DNA from: Candidatus Krumholzibacteriia bacterium | GTDB lineage: Bacteria > Krumholzibacteriota > Krumholzibacteriia > Krumholzibacteriales > Krumholzibacteriaceae | Reading direction: 5' to 3' | Length of the DNA: 9,364 bases | Assembly: GCA_028696635.1 (NCBI GenBank) | Contig: JAQVGR010000036.1 | Coordinates: forward strand, 1-9,364 | In this document: in pieces, positions 1 to 6,267 of the stretch | How the letters are laid out: every line of letters starts with the position of its first letter | Numbering within the stretch: position 1 is the stretch's first letter | Notes under the pieces: generated by a model | Database searches by the model: none | Seen by the model: the letters and a program-made list of their open reading frames with translations, nothing else | What the model was told of the DNA's origin: nothing | Made by a program: the position numbers and the translations under genes

Positions 1-1538
1 CTGAGCTCGTCGAGGGTGTAGGTCGTCCCGGCGAGCGCGGGGTCCTCGCCCCGGTACTCGACCGAAGCGATCCCGCTCCGCTCGAGCCGGTCGAGCTCGT
101 TCCCGACGGCCTGCTTCACGTCCCCGCGATGGAGGAGCGAGAGGATGAGGAACATGACCACCGAGGCGGCGGTCACGCCGAAGATGTCGCCGATCTGCAT
201 GCGCCACGGCGTGCACCCGAGGATGTGGCCGGCCTTGAGATCCTGCATCATCTCGCCGGCGACCGATACGCTCGTGCAGGTGAAGGCGGCCACCCCGAGC
301 ACCGCGGCGATCGCGGCGACCCCCTTCATCCCGAGGGCCACCATGAGGAGCGCCGCCACGATGAGCACCGCCACGGTCAGCCCGCTCGTCGGGTTGTTGC
401 TCACGCCGATGATGCCGACGAGGTACCCGGAGACGGCGGCGAACACGAAGCCGAGAAAGAGCATCACGACGGCCGCCACCGCCGCCGGCCCGAGGCTGTG
501 GGTGAAGTAGTTGAAGATCGTGAGCATGATCACCGAGATGATCCCGATCACGAGAAGCGACCAGCGGATGTTGATGTCCTTGTCGGTGCGGGAGATCGCG
601 GCCTCCTCCGAGGCGGACTGTCTCATGTAGGAGAACGAGCGGGAGATCCCCGTGAAGAGGCTGGCGCGCATCTTGTAGAGGGTGTAGAAGGCGCCGACGA
701 GCATCCCGCCGATCGCGATGTAGCGGACGTAGTTCTTCCAGACGTTCGTGAGCTCCAGCGTCCAGCTCGTCACGGCGCCGGGGTCGCCGCGGTTGATGAA
801 ATAGGCGATGATAGGCGTGAGCAGGCCCCAGGCCAGCACGCCGCCGCTGAAGTTGATCGCGCCGAGCTTCGGGCCGATGATGTAGCCGACGCCGAAGTAG
901 GCGGGGTTCATGCCGGGCGCCCGCAGCATCAGCACGCCCTTGGAGAGCGACACGATCTTCTGCCAGCCGGCGGCGATGAACCTGAACTCCACCAGCGCGC
1001 TGAAGAAGGCGCCGACCCCCATCCCCATGAAGAGGAAACGCGAGTTCCTCACGCCGCTCTGCCCCGACTTGTGGATCTCGGCCGCCGCTATCGATTCGGG
1101 GAAGGGGAGCTCGGCGTCCTCGACGAGCACCCGGCGCAGGATCGTCACGAACATGATGCCGAGGACGGCGGCCACGGCGAGCATGATCGTGGAGAGGATG
1201 TAGTGCTCGAGCGAGAAGAATGGGTTCCAGATCGCGGCGATCGAGAAGGCCGGAAGGGTGAATATCGCGCCGGTCGCGACGTTCCCGCCGATGGAGCCCA
1301 CCGTCCGCGCGGCGTTCTCCTCGAGGAGGGTCCCTTTCATCGCCTTGAGCACGGCCATGCTGATGACGGCGGTCGTGTAGGTCGCGGCGATCGTCATTCC
1401 CGCCTTGAGGCCGAGGTAGGCGTTCGCGGCGCCCATCATCATCGCCATCAGTACGCCGAGAAAGACGGCGCGGAAGGTGAACTCGGCCATCTTCGTCTCG
1501 GCCGGAACGAACGGAACGAACTGCTTCTCGTCTGCCAT
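1..1538 (-). CDS. OPT-family oligopeptide transporter (3' end cut off by the window edge)
   Basis: Inner-membrane secondary transporter of the OPT superfamily, whose prokaryotic members import small peptides or metal chelates; the substrate cannot be read from the sequence. The 512 visible residues begin MADEKQFVPFVPAETK and reach the family block NAYLGLKAGMT at residues 39-49. They continue through many hydrophobic helices to SNNPTSG (about 380-386) and QDLKAGHILGCTPW (about 432-445), both hallmark OPT blocks. There is no stop before base 1, so the C-terminus is missing; bacterial members usually run longer. The ATG at 1538 is chosen because the N-terminus aligns with the family start. Its ribosome site is weak (GGTGG at 1545-1541). 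A strong promoter lies just upstream, so it is probably transcribed separately from the cytochrome gene. The frame is open throughout with no sign of damage. The family call is firm; the substrate is unknown. Confidence 0.93.
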   Translation of the reverse strand, partial: MADEKQFVPFVPAETKMAEFTFRAVFLGVLMAMMMGAANAYLGLKAGMTIAATYTTAVISMAVLKAMKGTLLEENAARTVGSIGGNVATGAIFTLPAFSIAAIWNPFFSLEHYILSTIMLAVAAVLGIMFVTILRRVLVEDAELPFPESIAAAEIHKSGQSGVRNSRFLFMGMGVGAFFSALVEFRFIAAGWQKIVSLSKGVLMLRAPGMNPAYFGVGYIIGPKLGAINFSGGVLAWGLLTPIIAYFINRGDPGAVTSWTLELTNVWKNYVRYIAIGGMLVGAFYTLYKMRASLFTGISRSFSYMRQSASEEAAISRTDKDINIRWSLLVIGIISVIMLTIFNYFTHSLGPAAVAAVVMLFLGFVFAAVSGYLVGIIGVSNNPTSGLTVAVLIVAALLMVALGMKGVAAIAAVLGVAAFTCTSVSVAGEMMQDLKAGHILGCTPWRMQIGDIFGVTAASVVMFLILSLLHRGDVKQAVGNELDRLERSGIASVEYRGEDPALAGTTYTLDEL

Positions 1539-1600
1539 GACCACCAACTTTCGTCGTTCGAGGTGGATCGGACGCGCCCACCGGGGGCCGCACGGTGCGA

Positions 1601-1629
1601 ATCGTAGGGGATGGGCCTCTGTCTGTCAA
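1601..1629 (-). promoter_or_regulatory. Sigma-70-type promoter for the OPT transporter gene
   Basis: Reading the minus strand, a perfect -35 box TTGACA (1629-1624) is separated by exactly 17 bases from TACGAT (1606-1601), which matches the -10 consensus at four of six positions, including the key A2 and T6. Transcription would start near 1594, giving a leader of roughly 55 bases before the ATG at 1538. It sits in the 121-base gap after the cytochrome stop codon, which supports a separate transcript for the transporter. This is a sequence match only; no regulator site is evident. Confidence 0.62.
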
Positions 1630-1659
1630 GACGCAGGGAGCGGCCCGTCGGGGTACGGG

Positions 1660-3837
1660 TCATCTCTGGAGCGTGCCCGGGATCTCGTCGAACCGGACGT
1701 CCCGTCCGGAACGCAGGGCGCGCTCGGCCTCCTCCATGAACGTCGCGTAGCGGTGCTTGAGCTCGTAGAACCCGTGCCACCAGGCGTAGTCGGGGGCCAT
1801 CATCGCTGCGCCCATCCGCGCCCGCCTGCCCTCGTGGTGCCAGAACTCGTAGAACTCCCATTCGAGCGGCTCATCGAAGTACATGTCGGCCGAGAGCGCC
1901 CCCGAGGCGTAGAGGCGGTCGAAGACCTCCCGGGCCGGCCGGTAGTAGTTCTCGTTGTAGTTCTCTATCACGCGATCGAGGTTCCCGAAGTGGTTCAAGG
2001 TCCACCCGCTCGAGTGGCACTGCAGGCAGACCGCCGCCATCTTCGAGCGCTCCTCCCGCCACGAGAGGGCGGCGGGGAAGGGGGCGAACTCTTCGGGGCG
2101 GACGGTCAGCGGCGCCTGAAGCTCCCACGAGAGGCGCTCGGTCACGTCGTGCGTTTTCGCCGCTCCCGCCGCCTCCGACATGTGGCAGGACGCGCAGGTC
2201 GGGGTCCGGTAATCGCGCCCCGCCAGCCAGCGCATGTCGTCGGCCCGCCAGCTCCACGAATCCCCCTCCGCGTGGTAGATAGCCCCGTGCTTCGACTCGT
2301 CGTATATCTCCACCTGCGGATGGTCCGGCCCGAGGTGGCACTGTCCGCATGCCTCCGGTCTGCGCGCTTCGACGGCGGAGAATCGGTGCCTCGTGTGGCA
2401 GCTCGTGCAGCTCCCCAGCGTCCCGTCCGGATTGACCCTCCCGACTCCGACGTTCGGCCAGGTTCCCGGTTCGGGGCGGCCGTCGACGGTGAGCCGGACG
2501 ACGCTCCCGTGACAGGCGTAGCACCCCGTCGCCCGCTCCACCTCGTTGTTGAGCCCGTGGATGATCCACGAGTCGATCTTCTCCGTGATCTCCAGGGTAT
2601 GGGCGTGCTTGCTGCGGGCGTACTGCCCGGTCTGCTCGCCGTGGCAGGCGCCGCACCGCCCCGGCGTCACGAGCGCCGTCACGGGAACCGGCGAGTGCTC
2701 GAGATGATCCCCGCTCGCCATGACGGATCCCGAGTCGCCGAACGTCTCGTGGCAATCGATGCAGCCGACCCCCACCTTCGCGTGGATGCTCCGCTTCCAG
2801 TCGTGGTAGATCCCCGGGTCCTCCCCGGCGTGGCAGTCGGCGCAGGCAGCCTCCCGCATCTGCGCGCCCTCCGCTCTGTCCTGAGGGACCGGCACTCCCC
2901 AGCGCCAGCTGCTCACGCACGCGAGGATCAGCAGGACGATGACGAGATTGGTCCAGGCCATCGCGACGAAGATGCGCCGCGCCCCGCCCGGTCCGGCGGC
3001 GGCTCCGACGCCGGGTGATTCGTCGAGCCGGGCCACGACGGGCAGACCGGAGAAGACCTCCGGACCGTGCGGGGCCCCGGCGAGATCGCCGGTCAGATCC
3101 CTTCCCGCCAGGTGCTTCCTGAAATGAGCCCCGCCGGGCCACTTTACGCTCCCCGAGACGTCGTAGACCGCGCCGTCGTAGAGAACGTATGCGGGCCTCC
3201 CGCCGGTCCCGTCGAACGATCCCAGGTTCTCCCTCGTCACCCCCGTTGCGTCGGCCGGGGCGCCCCCGGGGAGCGCGGCCCGCCTTCTCATCGTGCGGCT
3301 GACGACCGTCACGGCGAGGATCGCGAGCGTGATCATGACAGCGAACAGCGCGAGCTTGACCAGGAGCAGCACGCCGAAACGGCTCGCAAGGAACGACGAG
3401 GGGGAATCGAGGCGGTACCACGCGAGGTAGATCCCCGTCGCCGTCAGCGTCGACATGCAGCCGAGCCCCAGCGTCCGCTCGCCGCGCGGGACTCCGCCGC
3501 GCAGCTGCGCGGGCCGGATGAAGACGTGCACGTAGACGATCGAGCCGGCCAGGATGCACGCGGCGACGAGATGGATGTAGCCGAGGATCGACCGAAGGGT
3601 GCGGTGCAGCGGACTCCGCAGAACGGCCGCCTTGTCGAGGATCCGCTCCGGTATCGGGTACCGGTAGTCGTTCCGGACATAGGCGAGGCCGACCTCGTTC
3701 AGGGGGCCGCCGCTGCCGAGCTCGTGGCAGAAGGAGCATCCCTTACCCGTCTGATCGGCGTACCGCTCGGTCGCCTCCGAGTCCCCGCCGGGCGCGAGGA
3801 CGAGAAGAGCGGCCACGGACAGCAGGATGCGCTTCAT
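1660..3837 (-). CDS. Nine-haem membrane cytochrome: c-haem + CopD-like helices + cytochrome b5-like domain + HAO-type octahaem domain
   Basis: A 725-residue multidomain electron carrier or oxidoreductase. An N-terminal signal sequence (about 1-20) precedes one c-haem site CSFCH (34-38). Three helices follow (about 84-107, 122-142, 154-180) and resemble a CopD-type membrane domain. Residues about 205-270 look like a prokaryotic cytochrome b5 domain, with likely haem histidines H238 and H257 (GGAHF, APHG). A fourth helix (about 288-310) leads to eight CXXCH motifs starting at C332, C359, C395, C439, C477, C497, C548 and C604. The tail block GRRARMGAAMMAPDYAWWHG (670-689) matches octahaem HAO-family cytochromes, which act on hydroxylamine, hydrazine or nitrite. 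Arg-rich loops after helices 1 and 3 put the b5 domain in the cytoplasm and the octahaem domain outside. The ATG follows the preceding gene's TAG directly, with GGAG at 3849-3846. Reaction and direction are unknown; an octahaem reductase is one option. Confidence 0.9.
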   Translation of the reverse strand: MKRILLSVAALLVLAPGGDSEATERYADQTGKGCSFCHELGSGGPLNEVGLAYVRNDYRYPIPERILDKAAVLRSPLHRTLRSILGYIHLVAACILAGSIVYVHVFIRPAQLRGGVPRGERTLGLGCMSTLTATGIYLAWYRLDSPSSFLASRFGVLLLVKLALFAVMITLAILAVTVVSRTMRRRAALPGGAPADATGVTRENLGSFDGTGGRPAYVLYDGAVYDVSGSVKWPGGAHFRKHLAGRDLTGDLAGAPHGPEVFSGLPVVARLDESPGVGAAAGPGGARRIFVAMAWTNLVIVLLILACVSSWRWGVPVPQDRAEGAQMREAACADCHAGEDPGIYHDWKRSIHAKVGVGCIDCHETFGDSGSVMASGDHLEHSPVPVTALVTPGRCGACHGEQTGQYARSKHAHTLEITEKIDSWIIHGLNNEVERATGCYACHGSVVRLTVDGRPEPGTWPNVGVGRVNPDGTLGSCTSCHTRHRFSAVEARRPEACGQCHLGPDHPQVEIYDESKHGAIYHAEGDSWSWRADDMRWLAGRDYRTPTCASCHMSEAAGAAKTHDVTERLSWELQAPLTVRPEEFAPFPAALSWREERSKMAAVCLQCHSSGWTLNHFGNLDRVIENYNENYYRPAREVFDRLYASGALSADMYFDEPLEWEFYEFWHHEGRRARMGAAMMAPDYAWWHGFYELKHRYATFMEEAERALRSGRDVRFDEIPGTLQR

Positions 3838-4821
3838 CTATTCCACTCCGACAAGGGCCTTGATATACTGGATCCGCTCGTACAGCTCGGGATCCGCGCT
3901 CTTCATGCTGCTGAGCGCGCCCCTCATCGCCTCGACGCTTTCGAAGCCGTGCCCGTCCATCCATGCGGACAGCTCGTCCCGGATGCGGCCGATGCTCTCC
4001 AGTCCGTTCCGGTAGAGCGTCGAGCAGAGCTGCGTCACCGTCGCGCCGGCCAGCAGCATCTTGACGACTCCCCGCGCGTCGTGTATCCCGGTCGAGGCGG
4101 CGAGATCGCACTCGACGCGCCCCGAGAGGAGCGAGATCCATCGCAGCGGCAGATGAATCTCCGCCGGCTCGCTCAGCGCGATCCCCGGGGAGAGCTCGAT
4201 CCTGTCGATGTCCACGTCGATCCGGTAGAAGCGGTTGAAGAGGACCAGCGCCGCCGCGCCGCCGCGCGAGAGCTCGAGGGCCAGGCGCGCGATCGAGGTG
4301 AAGTACGGGCCGATCTTGACTGCGACCGGAACGTCGACCTTCGAGGTCACCTCGGCGAGAACGTCGAAGTACATCCGCTCGATCTCGCCCGCCGTCCTCT
4401 TCGGATCGCTCGGCATCACGGCGAGGTTGAGCTCGATCGCGTCGGCCCCTTCGCCCGCCAGGCTTTTCGCGTACGAGGTCCATACCGCGCTCGATACGCA
4501 GTTGAGGCTCGCGATCACGGGGATCGAGACGGCCTTCTTCGCTTCCCTGATCACGGCGAGGTACTCGCGGGGTCCGAGATCGATCCCCATCCGGTCGATA
4601 TAGTCCAGCGCCTCGGGATGCCAGGCGGCGGTGGCGTACTGCTTCTGTTCCTTCATCTCGCCGACCACCTGCTCCTCGAAGAGCGATTTGAGCACGACCG
4701 CTCCTGCACCCGCGTCGGCGCACCTGCGCACCGCGTCCGCGCTCTTGGTGAGCCCGCAGCTCGCCACGACGAGGGGATTCCCGATCTCGAGCCCCATGTA
4801 AGTCGTCCTGAGATCAGCCAT
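3838..4821 (-). CDS. Dihydroorotate dehydrogenase-like FMN flavoprotein (not a standard PyrD)
   Basis: A 327-residue protein with the TIM-barrel plan of the DHOD family, probably cytoplasmic and FMN-binding. It starts TTYMGLEIGNPLVVASCGLT and has the family lysine in VVLKS (K45), N107 in ASLNC, a second conserved lysine in VKIGPYF (K169), and a phosphate-binding stretch ASTGIHDARGVVKMLLAGA (242-260). The loop that in class 1 dihydroorotate dehydrogenases reads N-x-S-C-P-N is here ELNLAVMPSDP (130-140), so the usual catalytic cysteine is absent and orotate synthesis is doubtful. Such proteins are usually annotated only as dihydroorotate dehydrogenase-like. The start is supported by GGAG at 4834-4831, 9 bases before the ATG. 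Its TAG stop abuts the ATG of the multihaem cytochrome, so the two are almost certainly co-translated; it may donate or accept electrons there. Substrate unknown. Confidence 0.85.
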   Translation of the reverse strand: MADLRTTYMGLEIGNPLVVASCGLTKSADAVRRCADAGAGAVVLKSLFEEQVVGEMKEQKQYATAAWHPEALDYIDRMGIDLGPREYLAVIREAKKAVSIPVIASLNCVSSAVWTSYAKSLAGEGADAIELNLAVMPSDPKRTAGEIERMYFDVLAEVTSKVDVPVAVKIGPYFTSIARLALELSRGGAAALVLFNRFYRIDVDIDRIELSPGIALSEPAEIHLPLRWISLLSGRVECDLAASTGIHDARGVVKMLLAGATVTQLCSTLYRNGLESIGRIRDELSAWMDGHGFESVEAMRGALSSMKSADPELYERIQYIKALVGVE

Positions 4822-4974
4822 GGTTTTCTTCTCCGTTGTGTTGCGATACCGTGATTGAAAGATGCGACCCCGCCCGGCCGAGGCCGACGGTATACTCTAT
4901 CCCCGGCGGAGAGGCGGCGTCAAGACCCTCCCGGCCGTCAATTGCTTTGCCCGCCGGGGCGCCGGTGAGGTATA
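4822..4974. promoter_or_regulatory. Divergent intergenic region between the flavoprotein and the glycosyltransferase
   Basis: These 153 bases must hold the starts of two divergent transcripts. On the plus strand the best promoter-like match is TTGCCC (4947-4952), 18 bases, then TATAGT (4971-4976). It overlaps the first GTG of the glycosyltransferase, so it would only work with a start at 4984 or a leaderless message. A second TATACT (4891-4896) has no good -35 partner. On the minus strand only the ribosome site GGAG (4834-4831) is clear. I can name no operator. Confidence 0.3.
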
Positions 4975-6264
4975 GTGCATCCCGTGAGCCGCAGAGAGCT
5001 GATACTGTTCGCCCTCATCCTGGCCGCGGCGCTGGCCGCCAGGATCCTGTTCTGCGTCGCCGTGGTCGGCCTTCACGCGCCCCTGAAGGGAGACGAGACG
5101 GAGTATCACGCCATTGCCGTCTCGCTGAGCGAGGGCGGGGGCTTCGCCCTGCCGTGGATCGGAGCGACCGCCAAGAGGCCGCCGCTCTATCCGCTGCTGC
5201 TCTCCGGCGTGTACCGGCTGTCCGGTCCCGACCCTGCGGCGGGAAGGATCCTGCAGATAGCGCTCGGCGTGCTGGCGGTGGCGATGACCTTCCTGCTCGG
5301 CGACAGGCTGTTTCCCCGGAAGATATCCCTGCTTGCGGCGGCCGCGGCGGCGTGCAACCCGTTTCTGATATTCATGAGCGGGTATCTCCTCACCGAAAAT
5401 CTCTATATCTGTCTGCTGCTCGGCGTCATCATCCTGATCGTCGGTCTCCTGCGATCCTCCCGGAGCGGGAGAGGAATCTCCCTGATCTCCGGATTGCTGA
5501 TGGGAGCGTGCATCCTCGCCAGGCCGACCGCACTTCTCTTCGCCGGCGCGCTCGTGCTGATCGTCTGCGCCTGGACAGGGGGGCCGTGTGCCAGGAGGCT
5601 GGCGCGGGGGGCCGTGTTCGCGGCGGCCACGATCGCGGTTTTCTCCGTCTGGACGGCCCGCAACCGCGTCGTGCTGGGCGAGACCGTCCTGTTCACCACG
5701 CACGGGGGGCATACCTTCTATCAGGGCAACAACGAGGTGGCCTACCGGGAGCCCCGCTACAGGGGCGGAGTGGCGCCTCCGGAGGCCCTTCCCGGGTGGG
5801 AACGGCTCAGGGGCGCCGGCGAGGTGCGCAGCGACAGGCTGGCCCGGGCCCTCGGCATGGAATTCGTCCGCGAGAATCCCGGCAGGTTCATGGAGATGGC
5901 CGTCTACAAATTCGCCCGGACATGGCGGTTCAGGAGCGACATGGGTCTGAGCGGGGTCAGGAGCGGATGGTGGTGGGACAAGAGCAGGTTCCTGGGCGGT
6001 CTGGCGAGCGCGTTCGACGCGGGATTCCTCTTCTCGGCGGTGAGCATACCGCTCTTCATCGCCGGCGTCGCGCTGTCGGCGGACCGCCGCAGACTCCTGG
6101 CGCCGCTCTACGCGCTGATACTGGTTCACACACTGGTGGCGATGATATTCTTCGGCTCCCTTCGCATGAGGATCCCCGTCGAGCCCGCGCTGGCGATCTT
6201 CGCCGCGGCCGGCCTGTTCGGGATCGCCCGGCGTATCGGGGGGCGACGGGGCGCCGGCGTCTGA
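4975..6264 (+). CDS. GT-C fold membrane glycosyltransferase, PMT_2/ArnT-like (GT39/GT83 type)
   Basis: A 429-residue polytopic inner-membrane protein of the family that transfers sugars from polyprenyl-phosphate donors to lipid or protein acceptors on the outer face of the membrane. After the first helix (about 9-31) comes the acidic pair in GDETEYH (D40, E41), the usual catalytic position in the first periplasmic loop. It is followed by KRPPLYPLLL (68-77), LLTENLY (138-144), ARPTALLF (182-189) and, near the end, GSLRMRIPVEPALAIFAAAGL (394-414), all in family order. Eight or more hydrophobic segments are visible. The start is GTG at 4975 with GGTGAGG at 4964-4970 only 4 bases away; GTG at 4984 (VSRREL) is an alternative. 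No in-frame ATG occurs until residue 104. It stands alone, so donor and acceptor cannot be inferred. Confidence 0.85.
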   Translation: MHPVSRRELILFALILAAALAARILFCVAVVGLHAPLKGDETEYHAIAVSLSEGGGFALPWIGATAKRPPLYPLLLSGVYRLSGPDPAAGRILQIALGVLAVAMTFLLGDRLFPRKISLLAAAAAACNPFLIFMSGYLLTENLYICLLLGVIILIVGLLRSSRSGRGISLISGLLMGACILARPTALLFAGALVLIVCAWTGGPCARRLARGAVFAAATIAVFSVWTARNRVVLGETVLFTTHGGHTFYQGNNEVAYREPRYRGGVAPPEALPGWERLRGAGEVRSDRLARALGMEFVRENPGRFMEMAVYKFARTWRFRSDMGLSGVRSGWWWDKSRFLGGLASAFDAGFLFSAVSIPLFIAGVALSADRRRLLAPLYALILVHTLVAMIFFGSLRMRIPVEPALAIFAAAGLFGIARRIGGRRGAGV

Positions 6265-6267
6265 TCC

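Noticed and set aside
129..1607. Long plus-strand open frame opposite the OPT gene
   Set aside because: Its product is rich in His, Asp, Glu and Arg with no domain, typical of an antisense shadow in GC-rich DNA; the minus-strand frame has clear OPT motifs.
1644..1659. CCCGT/ACGGG hairpin just after the cytochrome stop as a terminator
   Set aside because: The stem is only 5 bp and no T-run follows in the direction of transcription.
3838..4821. True dihydroorotate dehydrogenase (pyrD)
   Set aside because: The catalytic cysteine loop is missing and the context is a cytochrome rather than pyrimidine genes.
3067..4854. 595-codon plus-strand open frame
   Set aside because: It is a shadow of the cytochrome and flavoprotein genes, which carry convincing motifs on the other strand.
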